DNA from: DAOMFB01 sp963721385
Lineage (GTDB): Bacteria > Acidobacteriota > Thermoanaerobaculia > UBA5066
Direction of reading: 5' to 3'
DNA: 64,000 bases
Assembly: GCA_963721385.1 (NCBI GenBank)
Contig: CAVRJB010000013.1
Location: 1,000,263 to 1,064,262, forward strand
Shown one piece after another: positions 17,235 to 25,358 of the stretch. The position numbers and the translations under genes are program-made. The notes beneath the pieces were generated by a model, which was not told the origin of the DNA, ran no database searches, and saw nothing but the letters and a program-made list of their open reading frames with translations. Each line of letters starts with the position of its first letter. Position 1 is the first letter of the stretch.

Positions 17235-18683
17235 TCAGCGCCCCCGAGGCGCCGCACGCGCGAGGAGCCAGCCTTCCAGCAGCTCGGGTCCCGACCCGCC
17301 TCCTCCCTTGACGCCCCGGTCGACCGCGGAGAGACCGGCAAGGGCTTCTGAGAGCTCCCCGAGCGTCCACTCGAGCGACGCGAGGTAGGACTTGTGGAGG
17401 AGGAAAGGATGCCCCTCGAGCGAGGGCGCGGGAAGTCCCGCCCTCGGCGCCTTGAGGGCCGGGAGGACGCGGTCGGCGAAGGTCCGGTAATCGGCCCGCC
17501 GCGAGCGCTCCGCGCCGAGGCTGCGCTCCTCGAGCGCCGCTTTCAACGCCAGCATCCGCCGAAGCTCGCCGGCGAGGAGGCCGAGGATCGGGAAGAACGC
17601 CGCGTCGCCGCGCGGCCCCTTGCGCGCGGGCGCGGCCTCTTCCTTCCCCCCCCACGGCCGGAAGGCGGTGAACTCGCCTCCCGCGAGGAGTCGCTCCAGG
17701 ATCCGGATTCCTTCGACCGGCTTTTTCTGCGCGACCGCCTCGACGAAGTCGGAGCCGTAGGCCTTTTCCTGGTGGTCGACCTGGCGGAAGGCGTCCTCCG
17801 CGGTGATGCGCTTGCCCGCGGTGATGTCGATCAACCGGTCGAGATCCAGGAGGAAGAGGCGCGCCGAGAGGCGCCCGCGCTCCGTCAGGACGTCGAAGAC
17901 CTCGGGTTCGACGAGGGCGTTCCGGTCGAGGGCCCTCTCGACGCCGAGCGCGACGAGCCGCGCGCGCTTCCCCTCGTCCCCCGCCGCGGAGAGATCCGCC
18001 GACGGCCCGATTCGTCGGAGGGCGGCGGTGGCGCCGTGCTCGGCGTCCGGAGAGACCGCGAAGACGAGGAGCGAGTTGTCGCCGGGGGCGGCCTGCTCGA
18101 CGTACGCCACGAGCCGCCCGGCCGCGGTCTCGGCCGCCTCGCCCGACCCGGACGGCAGCGCGAGGAGCTCCTCCAGCTCCCGGGCGCGCTCGCTTCGCCG
18201 CACCCTCCCGGCCAGCCTCCGCGCCGCCTCCGCGGGGCTCTCCGACGTCTCGATCCCCGCCGCCGAAGCGAGCGCGTGGGCGCGGCGCGCCGCCCGGAGG
18301 AGCGCGGCGGACGGGGGCGCGGCGCCTTCGGGGCGCGCCTCGGCCGCCTCGTCGAGAACGCCGTCGAGCTCTTCGGCAGAGAGCTTGCCCTTCCTCAAGA
18401 CCTCCGTGGCGTCCAGCGTCACGAGCCGGTTCGTCGAGAAGAGCGCGAACGTGGCGGCGTCGGCCACGGCCTCCTTCACGCTGTCGCCGGAGCCGTCGTA
18501 CGGCGCCACCTCTCCCTCGCCGAAGGCGGCCGAGAAGCGGGCCGTCGCGCGGCGAACCCCCTCCGCGACGATCCAATCGTCGTCTCCGGAGACGAAGAGC
18601 GCGGGCGGCAGCGGCGCCTGCCCGAGCGCGGCCAGGACCGGCGAGAGCGCCCCGAACGGGTCGGGCTTCCCGCGACTGCTCAC
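17235..18683 (-). CDS. holA: DNA polymerase III, delta subunit (clamp loader)
   Basis: HolA-type delta subunit that opens the sliding clamp. 482 residues, longer than the ~340 of E. coli, because of an Ala/Glu-rich insertion around 130-200. Family features are the N-terminal ALFVSGDDDWIVAEGVRRA, the central NSLLVFAVSPD, then LDRLIDITAGKRITAEDA and the C-terminal collar helices with LHKSYLASLEWTLGELSEAL. GTG start nine bases after dksA. It is the last gene of the rplU-to-holA minus-strand run. Confidence 0.8.
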   Translation of the reverse strand: MSSRGKPDPFGALSPVLAALGQAPLPPALFVSGDDDWIVAEGVRRATARFSAAFGEGEVAPYDGSGDSVKEAVADAATFALFSTNRLVTLDATEVLRKGKLSAEELDGVLDEAAEARPEGAAPPSAALLRAARRAHALASAAGIETSESPAEAARRLAGRVRRSERARELEELLALPSGSGEAAETAAGRLVAYVEQAAPGDNSLLVFAVSPDAEHGATAALRRIGPSADLSAAGDEGKRARLVALGVERALDRNALVEPEVFDVLTERGRLSARLFLLDLDRLIDITAGKRITAEDAFRQVDHQEKAYGSDFVEAVAQKKPVEGIRILERLLAGGEFTAFRPWGGKEEAAPARKGPRGDAAFFPILGLLAGELRRMLALKAALEERSLGAERSRRADYRTFADRVLPALKAPRAGLPAPSLEGHPFLLHKSYLASLEWTLGELSEALAGLSAVDRGVKGGGGSGPELLEGWLLARAAPRGR

Positions 18684-18692
18684 GGCCGCAGC

Positions 18693-19082
18693 CTAAATAA
18701 GGCCTTTGTCCTGGAGCTCCTGGCAGTCGAGGCAGTGACGGGCCCAGGGTACGGCCTCGATCCTCTTCTCCTGGACCAGCTGGCTGCAATGGACGCACGT
18801 GCCGTACGTTTGCGCGTCCAGCCGCTCGAGGGCCTGGTCGATCAGGATGAGAACCCGGCGGTCCGCCTCCGAAAGCGAGTAGGCGAACTCTTTCGTGTAC
18901 GCGGACGTGGCGCGGTCCACCATGTCCTGCGCCGACTCGTCGACCGTTTCGTCCGTCACCTCGCGGTTCTTCGCGAGGTCCTTGAGGAGCTCGTCTTTCT
19001 TCGCCAGGAGCCGCTTCCGGATCTTCTCGAGTCCGTCCTTCTTGAAAGCGGTCTTGGCGGCTGCGGCGCTCTTAACGGCCAT
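18693..19082 (-). CDS. DksA/TraR-type zinc-finger transcription factor
   Basis: 129-residue DksA/TraR family protein. A coiled-coil hairpin (about 18-90) is followed by a four-Cys zinc finger C96-x2-C99...C117-x2-C120 (CVHC and CLDC). DksA binds the RNA polymerase secondary channel and, with ppGpp, tunes rRNA and amino-acid promoters. The tip region reads EVTDETVDESAQDMVDRA, retaining acidic residues near the DxxDxA position (DMVDRA). Position between rlmH and holA links stringent control with ribosome genes. Confidence 0.88.
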   Translation of the reverse strand: MAVKSAAAAKTAFKKDGLEKIRKRLLAKKDELLKDLAKNREVTDETVDESAQDMVDRATSAYTKEFAYSLSEADRRVLILIDQALERLDAQTYGTCVHCSQLVQEKRIEAVPWARHCLDCQELQDKGLI

Positions 19083-19099
19083 GTGGTGTCATCTCCCGG

Positions 19100-19570
19100 T
19101 CACTTGGAATACGCGACGCCTTTCAGCGTCGCGACCGCCCGGTATACCTGCTCGGCGAGCACGAGACGCGCCAGCTGATGCGGCAGGGTCATCCGGGAGA
19201 GCGGGAGGATAGCACGCGCCCGGGGGCGCAAGTCCGGGTCGAGGCCGAAGGCGCCCCCGACCAGGAACGCCACCGACGAAGGGGACTGGTCCATCCATCT
19301 GCGCAGCTCCTGGGCGAACTCCTCGCTCGTCCGCTCCCGGCCGCCGGCGTCGCAGAGGACGGCGAGGTCACGGGGCTTCAGCGCGGCGAGGAGCCGCTCC
19401 CCTTCGGCTTTCCTGATCCGCGCGGCGTCCGGCTTCGCTCCCGGCCTCTCCTCCCGGACGATCACGATCTCCGCCGGAACGAACCGGCTCGTCCGCTCCA
19501 CGTAGCGTGCGACGCCGCGGGCGTACTCGGCGTCGTCACTCTTGCCGACGAAGAGGAGCCGGATCTTCAC
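19100..19570 (-). CDS. rlmH: 23S rRNA (pseudouridine-1915-N3)-methyltransferase
   Basis: SPOUT methyltransferase of 156 residues (E. coli 155). Seen: SAM-knot motif AFLVGGAFGLDP and C-terminal SRMTLPHQLARLVLAEQVYRA. It methylates pseudouridine 1915 in helix 69. The GTG at 19570 overlaps the stop of the upstream sigma-54 activator gene (GTGA) and gives the expected N-terminus KIRLLFVGK. In many bacteria rlmH directly follows rsfS; here one gene intervenes. Confidence 0.95.
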   Translation of the reverse strand: MKIRLLFVGKSDDAEYARGVARYVERTSRFVPAEIVIVREERPGAKPDAARIRKAEGERLLAALKPRDLAVLCDAGGRERTSEEFAQELRRWMDQSPSSVAFLVGGAFGLDPDLRPRARAILPLSRMTLPHQLARLVLAEQVYRAVATLKGVAYSK

Positions 19571-20508
19571 GCCGTCCCGCGCCGTCTTTCGTAAAGCGTC
19601 TTCCGCGCGATCCCGAGGCGGCGCGCCGCCTCGGCCACGTTGCCTCCCGCCTCCTCGAGGACGAGGTCGATATAGGCGTCCGTCAGCCGCCGGAGGCTCC
19701 AGCCGGACCGTACGGCCTCCCCGAGCAGCGCCTCCGGATCGCCGGCACCGAGCCGGAGATGATCCGAGTCGATGGCGCCGGCGCCGGCCGCGCGCGCTTC
19801 GAGTGTCGCGCGCCGGACGACGTTCTCCAGCTCCCTCCAGTTCCCCCGCCACGAGTGGCCCCGGAGCGACGTTTCGGCCCCCCGCGTGAACGCGTCGGGA
19901 CCTCCCGCCGCACGCGCGACCCCCCGGGCCGCTGGAAGCAGGTCCTCGGCGCGCTCGGCCAGGGTCGGGAGCTTCACGGTGACGACGGCGAGGCGGTAGA
20001 AGAGGTCCTCCCGGAATTCCCCGGTCCTGACTCGCCGGGGGAGGTCCGGCGCCGCCGACGCGACAAGGCGCGCCCGGATCGGCAGCGGCCGCGTGCCGCC
20101 CACGCGCCGGACGATCCGCTCGTCCACGGCGCGGAGGAGCTTTCCCTGCGCGCGCGAAGAAATCACGTCGATCCGGTCGAGATAGATGGTCCCGGCGCCC
20201 CCGCCCTCGAGGAGGCCGGGCTTCCCTGCGACGGCCCCCGTAAAAGCGCCCCGCTCGTGCCCGAACAACTCGCTCTCGAAGAGGTCGTCCGACACGGCGG
20301 CGAGGTCGATTCGGACGAACGGCTCGGCGCTTCGCGGCGAGCGCTCGTGGAGGAGCCGCGCCAGCCGGTCCTTGCCGGTTCCCGGCGCCCCGAGGATCAG
20401 GACGGTCGCGTCCGCGTCGAGGCTGCGGCCGAGGCGCTCCAGCTGCCGCTTCAGCCCGCGGTGCCGCGTCGCGAAGAGGGGGACCTCGGCGCGGCGTCGT
20501 CCGGCCAT
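19567..20508 (-). CDS. Sigma-54-dependent activator lacking a sensory domain
   Basis: AAA+ enhancer-binding protein, 313 residues. Walker A LGAPGTGKDRL (40-46), the sigma-54 contact loop GAFTGA (about 87-92), Walker B GTIYLDRID (106-114), and a C-terminal Fis-type helix-turn-helix NVAEAARRLGIARKTLYERRR. No receiver, GAF or PAS domain precedes the AAA+ core, so activity may be constitutive or set by a partner, as in PspF. It lies between rsfS (5-base gap) and rlmH (4-base overlap), an unusual place for a regulator. Confidence 0.87.
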   Translation of the reverse strand: MAGRRRAEVPLFATRHRGLKRQLERLGRSLDADATVLILGAPGTGKDRLARLLHERSPRSAEPFVRIDLAAVSDDLFESELFGHERGAFTGAVAGKPGLLEGGGAGTIYLDRIDVISSRAQGKLLRAVDERIVRRVGGTRPLPIRARLVASAAPDLPRRVRTGEFREDLFYRLAVVTVKLPTLAERAEDLLPAARGVARAAGGPDAFTRGAETSLRGHSWRGNWRELENVVRRATLEARAAGAGAIDSDHLRLGAGDPEALLGEAVRSGWSLRRLTDAYIDLVLEEAGGNVAEAARRLGIARKTLYERRRGTA

Positions 20509-20513
20509 GGGCC

Positions 20514-20843
20514 CTAGCTGAAGTGGGGAGTCAGGTCCGGCGCGTCGCCCCAGAGGCGCTCCAGGCCGTAGAAGCGGCGCGCGACGTCGTGGAAGACGTG
20601 GAAGACGACGTCGCCGTAGTCGAGGAGGATCCACGTGCCCGCTTGGTAGCCCTCGACCGAGAGCGGCCGCCGCCCCTCGGTCTTGAGGGCCGCCTCCACG
20701 GCATCGGCGAGCGCCTGCGACTGGCGGTCGCTCGTCGCCGTCGCGAGGACGAAGTAGTCCGACATCGCCGTGAGGCCGACCAGGTTCAGGACGACGAGCT
20801 TTTCGGCCTTCTTGTCGAGGAGCGCCGCAACCCCCTTCTTCAC
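20514..20843 (-). CDS. rsfS: Ribosomal silencing factor RsfS
   Basis: RsfS binds ribosomal protein L14 and blocks subunit joining. Core seen: LLDKKAEKLVVLNLVGLTAMSDYFVLAT in two parts, then GYQAGTWILLDYGDVVFHVFHDVARRFYGLERLWGDAP, the normal end. GTG 20843 is the only conventional in-frame start before the nadD stop, but it removes about four residues of the first helix. The frame stays open back to a CTG at 21018 that overlaps the nadD stop (CTGA), adding a Pro/Ala-rich 58-residue extension. So the true start is uncertain; the 170 bases 20844-21013 may be coding. Confidence 0.85.
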   Translation of the reverse strand: MKKGVAALLDKKAEKLVVLNLVGLTAMSDYFVLATATSDRQSQALADAVEAALKTEGRRPLSVEGYQAGTWILLDYGDVVFHVFHDVARRFYGLERLWGDAPDLTPHFS

Positions 20844-21013
20844 CTGCGCCGTCAGCCGGACGTCGGCCTCGGCGTCGGGGACACGCGGGCGCGGAGAGGC
20901 CGGAGAGGTGGCGGGCGATGGCGGAGCCGGCGGCGCGCCCGTGCGGACGGCCGCTCGGCGGACGGTCTCGGAGATCAGGTCGTCGACCGCGCCGACGTCC
21001 GGTACGGGGTGGG

Positions 21014-21691
21014 TCAGGGGTCCCGGTACAGGCGGTGCCGCCGGACGTACGCCGCGACGCTCGGGAGGAGGCTTCCTCTGAGATCCTCTCCCGCGGGAAT
21101 GGCGCGCCTTAGCCACGTGGACGAAATTGTAACCGGCGCGTTGCCTCCCCAGAAAAGCGATTTCTCCTCCGGCGCGTCGTCGAGGAGCGCTCCGGGCGAC
21201 GCGAGCCGCGCCCGCATCTCCGGGCCGAGCGCCTCGGAAGTCCGCGCCCAGTCGAACGGCTCCCGATGGACGACCGCGAAGCGGTGGCTCTGGACGATCT
21301 CGCGCCAGGCCCGCCACGTCTCGAAGGAGACGAGCGCGTCAGAGCCGAGAACGAGGACGATCTCGGCATCCGGGTGGAGCGCGCGCATCTGCCGGAGCGT
21401 CTCCACCGTGTACGTCGTCCCGCCGCGCGCCACCTCGAAGTCCGAAAGCCGGAAGCGCGAGTACGGCTCGAGCGCGAGCGCGAGCATCGCGAACCGGTGG
21501 TGCGACGGCGCGGACGGGCCCGACGGCTTGTGCGGCGGACAGTTGGCGGGCACATAGACGATCTCGGAGAGCCCGAGCCGGGCGCGCGTCTCCTCGACCG
21601 GCGCGAGGTGGCCGGCGTGGACCGGGTCGAACGAGCCGCCGTAGACCCCGATCTTCGGAAGGAGCGGGCGGGCGTCGGAGGCGTCGTTCAC
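21014..21691 (-). CDS. nadD: Nicotinate-nucleotide adenylyltransferase
   Basis: Converts nicotinate mononucleotide and ATP to deamido-NAD. 225 residues. Nucleotidyltransferase motifs GVYGGSFDPVHAGHL and the C-terminal ISSTWLRRAIPAGEDL are present, as is PPHKPSGPSAP substrate loop. GTG start overlaps the obg stop (GTGA). The obg-nadD-rsfS order is a common bacterial arrangement. Confidence 0.95.
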   Translation of the reverse strand: MNDASDARPLLPKIGVYGGSFDPVHAGHLAPVEETRARLGLSEIVYVPANCPPHKPSGPSAPSHHRFAMLALALEPYSRFRLSDFEVARGGTTYTVETLRQMRALHPDAEIVLVLGSDALVSFETWRAWREIVQSHRFAVVHREPFDWARTSEALGPEMRARLASPGALLDDAPEEKSLFWGGNAPVTISSTWLRRAIPAGEDLRGSLLPSVAAYVRRHRLYRDP

Positions 21692-22701
21692 GCGGCGATT
21701 TCCTCGAGGCGGACGCCGAGATGCGTGACCAGCGGCTCGAGCCCCTGGTGCGCCGCGGCGGAGATCGCGAAGAATCTCCGGCCCCGCCGCTGCGCCGCCG
21801 CCTTCACGGCCGTGAGCTGCGCGGGCGTCGCGATCTCGCGTTTCGTCGCCACGAGCACCCGTTCGCGCGCGGCGAGCTTCGGGTCGAACGCGGCCAGCTC
21901 GGCCTCGATCGTGCCGACCGCCTTCTCGGCGGCGGCCTTGGGGTCGTCCGCGTCGAGGGACGAAGCGTCGACGAGGTGGCAGAGGAGGCGCGATCGCTCG
22001 ACGTGCTTCAGGAACCGGATTCCGAGACCGTGCCCCTCGTGCGCCCCCTCGATGAGGCCTGGGATGTCGGCGGCGACGAACGTCCGGAAGCGGCCCCACG
22101 AGACGACGCCGAGGTTCGGGACGAGCGTCGTGAACGGGTAGTCGGCGATCTTCGGGCGCGCAGCGGAGATCGCGGCGATCAGCGTCGACTTCCCGGCGTT
22201 CGGGAGGCCGACGATCGCGACGTCGGCGAGGAGCTTCAGCGTCAGGACGAGGTCGAGCGCTTCCCCCTTCGTCCCGGGGTCCGCGCGGCGTGGCGTCCGG
22301 TTCGTGGAGGTCGCGAAGCGGGCGTTGCCGCGCCCGCCGCGCCCCCCCTTCGCGACGACGAGGCTCTGCCGCGCTTCGGTGAGGTCCCCGAGCGTCTCGC
22401 CGGAGCCGGCGTCGACGACGAGCGTCCCGACGGGGACGGTCACGTCGAGCGCCTTGCCGTTCGCCCCGTGCCAGTTCGACCCCTTGCCGTGGCCACCGCG
22501 TCCGGCGGCGAAGCGCTTCGTGAAGCGGAAGGGATAGAGCGTGTTCAGATTCGGGTCGGCGGTGAGCGTCACCGAGCCGCCGTCCCCGCCGTCGCCTCCC
22601 GAAGGGCCCCCCCTCGGCACGAACTTCTCCCGCCGGAACGCGACGCAACCATTCCCCCCGTCGCCGCCGGCGACGTGGATTCGGGCTTCGTCGATGAACA
22701 T
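21688..22701 (-). CDS. obg: GTPase Obg/CgtA, ribosome assembly
   Basis: Essential GTPase acting in 50S assembly and stress signalling. 337 residues: N-terminal glycine-rich Obg fold (1-158, with GGDGGNGC, GGPSGGDGGDGG and GGRGGRGNARF), then a G domain with G1 GLPNAGKST, switch II DIPGLIEGAHEG, and a degenerate G4 reading VLVATKREI instead of NKxD, which is worth noting. No C-terminal OCT domain. Lies 75 bases after rpmA across a pair of GC hairpins. Confidence 0.95.
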   Translation of the reverse strand: MFIDEARIHVAGGDGGNGCVAFRREKFVPRGGPSGGDGGDGGSVTLTADPNLNTLYPFRFTKRFAAGRGGHGKGSNWHGANGKALDVTVPVGTLVVDAGSGETLGDLTEARQSLVVAKGGRGGRGNARFATSTNRTPRRADPGTKGEALDLVLTLKLLADVAIVGLPNAGKSTLIAAISAARPKIADYPFTTLVPNLGVVSWGRFRTFVAADIPGLIEGAHEGHGLGIRFLKHVERSRLLCHLVDASSLDADDPKAAAEKAVGTIEAELAAFDPKLAARERVLVATKREIATPAQLTAVKAAAQRRGRRFFAISAAAHQGLEPLVTHLGVRLEEIAA

Positions 22702-22725
22702 GGTTGTCGGTTCCGATCGGAGCGT

Positions 22726-22742
22726 GCGCGCCGGCGGCGCGC
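22726..22742 (-). repeat. GC hairpin 2 in rpmA-obg gap
   Basis: Perfect 7-bp inverted repeat GCGCGCC / GGCGCGC with a three-base loop. Sits just before obg on the transcribed minus strand, next to a second hairpin. No T-run follows, so it is not a textbook terminator; attenuation or mRNA processing is possible. Confidence 0.5.
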
Positions 22743-22751
22743 GCCCGGAGG

Positions 22752-22773
22752 CCGGGGGGTCGAGACCCCCCGG
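22752..22773 (-). repeat. GC hairpin 1 in rpmA-obg gap
   Basis: Perfect 9-bp stem CCGGGGGGT / ACCCCCCGG with loop CGAG, directly after the rpmA stop. The GGCCGGGGGG...CCCCCCGGG core recurs downstream of the rubrerythrin gene. Confidence 0.55.
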
Positions 22774-22776
22774 GAA

Positions 22777-23037
22777 CTACACTGAAGCCGGGGTGATGCT
22801 GACGAACCGCCCGAGGCGGCCCTTGTCGTGGAAGTTCACGACGCCGGTCACCTTGGCGAACAGGCTGTCGTCCTTCGCGCGCCCGACGTTCGCTCCGGCC
22901 TTGAGTGGCGTGCCCCGCTGACGGACGAGGATCGACCCGCCGGAAACGAGCTGCCCGGCGAATCGCTTGACCCCGAGGCGCTGGCTGTTGCTGTCCCGCC
23001 CGTTCCGGGAGGAACCCTGCCCTTTCTTGTGTGCCAT
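22777..23037 (-). CDS. rpmA: 50S ribosomal protein L27
   Basis: 86 residues, full length. Begins MAHKKGQGSSRNGRDS, the classic L27 N-terminus that reaches the peptidyl-transferase centre, with no Firmicutes-type cleavable leader. Core GGSILVRQRGTPLKAGANVGRAKDDSLFA split by conserved positions. Follows rplU by 21 bases in the standard rplU-rpmA-obg order. Confidence 0.98.
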   Translation of the reverse strand: MAHKKGQGSSRNGRDSNSQRLGVKRFAGQLVSGGSILVRQRGTPLKAGANVGRAKDDSLFAKVTGVVNFHDKGRLGRFVSITPASV

Positions 23038-23058
23038 GACGATTCCTCCGCGGCCGGA

Positions 23059-23379
23059 TCAGGCCGTGATGCTGGCGATGCGGACCTCGACGAGGTTCTG
23101 CCGGTGGCCCTGCGAGCGCTGGTAGCCCTTCCGCCGCTTCTTCTTGTAGATGAGGACCTTCGGAGCCCGCATCTCCCGGACGACGACGCCCTTGACCGAC
23201 GCGCCGGCGACGACCGGCGTTCCGAGGTGGAGGCCGTCTTCCCTGCCGATCGCAAGGACGTCCGGAAGCGTCACCTCGGCGCCCTTGGCGAGGGGCTCTT
23301 TCGTCAGGCGCTCGATGCGTACCACGTCGCCTTCGGCGACGCGGACCTGCTTGCCCCCCGTTCGGATCACTGCGTACAT
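23059..23379 (-). CDS. rplU: 50S ribosomal protein L21
   Basis: 106 residues; MYAVIRTGGKQVRVAEGD at the N-terminus and the diagnostic KKKRRKGYQRSQGHRQ near the C-terminus. Binds 23S rRNA. First gene of the operon, with a strong Shine-Dalgarno (AGGAG seven bases before ATG) and a consensus-like promoter upstream. Confidence 0.98.
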   Translation of the reverse strand: MYAVIRTGGKQVRVAEGDVVRIERLTKEPLAKGAEVTLPDVLAIGREDGLHLGTPVVAGASVKGVVVREMRAPKVLIYKKKRRKGYQRSQGHRQNLVEVRIASITA

Positions 23380-23424
23380 GCCTTCTCCTGAAACCCCGAC
23401 CTCAAAAGGTCAAAAGGGCCGGTA

Positions 23425-23453
23425 AAAGTACCAGAGGGTTCCGCCCCTGTCAA
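23425..23453 (-). promoter_or_regulatory. Sigma-70-type promoter of rplU operon
   Basis: Minus strand: perfect -35 TTGACA (23453-23448), 17-base spacer ending in TGG, then TACTTT (23430-23425) as -10. It is about 45 bases upstream of the rplU ATG, in the least GC-rich stretch of the area. This is the clearest housekeeping promoter in the window. Confidence 0.7.
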
Positions 23454-23469
23454 AGCCGTGAAAGCAGGG

Positions 23470-23919
23470 TCAGGACTCGCTCACGTCGTCGGAGAGCTCG
23501 TTCCTGTCCGGCTGGCCGGTCGTCTTCGGGAAGTGCGCCGCGAGGGCCCCCCCGACCCTACCGACGGCGGCGACGATCCCCTCGGTGAACTTCCCCTCGG
23601 CGAAGAGGGCTGCCGCCGCGTCCCGTGCCTCCAGCCAGAAGCCGTCGCCCACCCGTTCGTGGATCGCGAGGTCTCCGACGACGGCGAAGGCCCTCTCCTC
23701 CGGCGCGATAAAGATGAGGCAGCCCGTCCGGTTCACCGTGCGGGTCATCCCGAGCCGGACAAACGTCTTCTCGGCCTCGGCGCGGGCGTCCGCCACCCGG
23801 CCGTGCAGCAGGTGGACGCGGATCTCCCCGAAGCCCCTCTCCTCGGCCCGGCGGATCGCCTCGACGATCGCCGGCCGGTCGAGGCCCTCGAAGAAGTCCC
23901 GCGCGCTCACCTTCGCCAT
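23470..23919 (-). CDS. TPM-domain protein (cytosolic, no signal peptide)
   Basis: 149 residues, TPM/DUF477-like (TLP18.3, Psb32, MOLO-1) domain: GFGEIRVHLLHGRV, then RLGMTRTVNRTGCLIFIAPEERAFAVVGD and FWLEARDAAAALFAEGKFTEGIVAAVGRVG. ATG 23919 starts seven bases after the upstream TPM gene and has the usual N-terminus. The downstream stop is followed by the rplU promoter. Together with lemA and the secreted TPM protein it forms the widespread lemA-TPM-TPM cluster, whose biochemical role is not established. Confidence 0.82.
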   Translation of the reverse strand: MAKVSARDFFEGLDRPAIVEAIRRAEERGFGEIRVHLLHGRVADARAEAEKTFVRLGMTRTVNRTGCLIFIAPEERAFAVVGDLAIHERVGDGFWLEARDAAAALFAEGKFTEGIVAAVGRVGGALAAHFPKTTGQPDRNELSDDVSES

Positions 23920-23926
23920 CGTCACC

Positions 23927-24658
23927 TCACCAGCGTCCGCTCGCGCCGCCGCCGCCGAACGACCCGCCTCCACCTGACCAGCCGCCCCCCCCGCCGCCAC
24001 CGAAACCGCCCCCGAAGCCGCCCCCGCCGAACCCGCCCCCCCCGATGTACCAGTACTTCCGGCGGCTCCCTCCGAAGAGGATCGGCAGAACGACGAAGAA
24101 GAGGAGGAGGAGGACCCAGAGCGGAATCCCCTCGTCCCGCCGGCTTCGCGCCGGCGTCCGGCCCGTTCCCTTGTACTCCCCCTTCGTCGCGGCGATCGCC
24201 CCGTCTACGGCGGCGCGGACGCCCCCGTCCCAGTCCCCGTTCCGGAACCTCGGAATCGCCTCGTTCTGGAGGATTCTCCCCGCGAGGGCGTCGGGAAGCG
24301 CCCCCTCGAGGCCGTAGCCGACCTCGAAGCGGGCCGCGCGCGAATCGGGAAAGACGAAGAGGACGAGGCCGTTGTTCCTTTCCTTTTGTCCGGCGCGCCA
24401 GGCGCGGGCGACGGCAATGGTCCACTCCTCGAGCTCCGCCCCCTCGGGGAGCTTCCGGTCGGTGTAGACGAGGAACTGGCTCGACGTGGCGGCCTCGAAG
24501 GCGGACAGCTTCTCCTCGAGGGCGCGGGCCGTGTCGGTCGGCAGAATGCCTGCGTGGTCGGTGACGTGGCGCGTCGGCGCCGGCGGGATCGCCGGCCCGG
24601 CCGCCGCGAGCGGGGCCAGGAGGAGGCAGGCGAGGAGCCCGGAGAAGACGCGGTTCAT
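23927..24658 (-). CDS. Secreted/membrane TPM-domain protein with Gly-rich tail
   Basis: 243 residues. Signal peptide (FSGLLACLLLAPLAAAGP), periplasmic TPM domain (VTDHAGILPTDTARALEEKL, YTDRKLPEGAELEEW, NNGLVLFVFPDSR, RFEVGYGLEGALPD), one transmembrane helix (IPLWVLLLLFFVVLPILF) and a tail of about 35 residues that is mostly Gly with Phe, Ser and Trp. This is the YgcG-type architecture usually encoded after lemA. Function unknown; the TPM fold has been linked to phosphatase or photosystem-repair roles elsewhere. Confidence 0.85.
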   Translation of the reverse strand: MNRVFSGLLACLLLAPLAAAGPAIPPAPTRHVTDHAGILPTDTARALEEKLSAFEAATSSQFLVYTDRKLPEGAELEEWTIAVARAWRAGQKERNNGLVLFVFPDSRAARFEVGYGLEGALPDALAGRILQNEAIPRFRNGDWDGGVRAAVDGAIAATKGEYKGTGRTPARSRRDEGIPLWVLLLLFFVVLPILFGGSRRKYWYIGGGGFGGGGFGGGFGGGGGGGWSGGGGSFGGGGASGRW

Positions 24659-24703
24659 CGACGGGCTGGCGCGGGAGTGGCGCCGGGGGCCGGGGGCAGC
24701 GCC

Positions 24704-24723
24704 GGCGGCCGGGGCCGGCCGCC
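24704..24723 (-). repeat. GC hairpin between lemA and TPM gene
   Basis: Near-continuous palindrome GGCGGCCGG / CCGGCCGCC around two bases, just after the lemA stop on the minus strand. Same position, relative to the genes, as the hairpins after rpmA and rubrerythrin. Confidence 0.45.
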
Positions 24724-24725
24724 CC

Positions 24726-25325
24726 TCAGAACTTGACCGCCGGCGGCTTCTCCGCACCCTCCGTCGCCTTGAAGTAGGGCCGATCCTTGAAGCCGGCGAA
24801 GCTGGCGACGATCACGGTCGGGAACGAGCGCCTGAGGGTGTTGTACGACTGCGTGGCGTCGGTGAAATCCTTGCGGGCGACCGCGATCCGGTTCTCGGTC
24901 CCTTCCAGCTGGACCTGCAAGTCGCGGAAGTTCTGATTCGCCTTCAGCTCGGGGTACCTTTCCACTGAGACGAGGAGGCGTCCGAGCGCGCCGCCCAGCT
25001 GGTCCTGCGCCTGCTGGTACCTGGCAAAGGCCTCCGGGTCCTTGACGGTGTTGGCGTCCAGTTTGACCTGCGTCGCAGAGGCGCGCGCCTTGATGACGGC
25101 CTCGAGCGTCGATTTCTCGAAGTCCGCCGCGCCCTTCACGGTCTCGACCAGGTTCGGGATCAGGTCGATCCGGCGCTGGTACTGGTTCTCCACCTGCGAC
25201 CACTTCGCCGTGACGTTCTGGTCGACGACGTTCAGCCGGTTGTACGCCCCGACGGCGAGCCCTCCAAAGACGAGGACCCCGACGAGCACGAGGATGAGGC
25301 AGCCGATTCCGAGGCTTTTTCCCAT
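24726..25325 (-). CDS. lemA: LemA family protein
   Basis: 199 residues: N-terminal membrane helix (about 5-27), then helical LemA domain with AYNRLNVVDQNVTAKWSQVENQYQRR in parts, DLIPNLVETVKG and the end FPTVIVASFAGFKDRPYFKA. Usually anchored in the inner membrane with the helical bundle facing the periplasm or cytoplasm; molecular role unknown. A GGAGGT site lies 11 bases before the ATG. First gene of the lemA-TPM-TPM unit. Confidence 0.92.
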   Translation of the reverse strand: MGKSLGIGCLILVLVGVLVFGGLAVGAYNRLNVVDQNVTAKWSQVENQYQRRIDLIPNLVETVKGAADFEKSTLEAVIKARASATQVKLDANTVKDPEAFARYQQAQDQLGGALGRLLVSVERYPELKANQNFRDLQVQLEGTENRIAVARKDFTDATQSYNTLRRSFPTVIVASFAGFKDRPYFKATEGAEKPPAVKF

Positions 25326-25358
25326 GACCTGTATTGACCTCCGAAGGCGCGAATCCTA

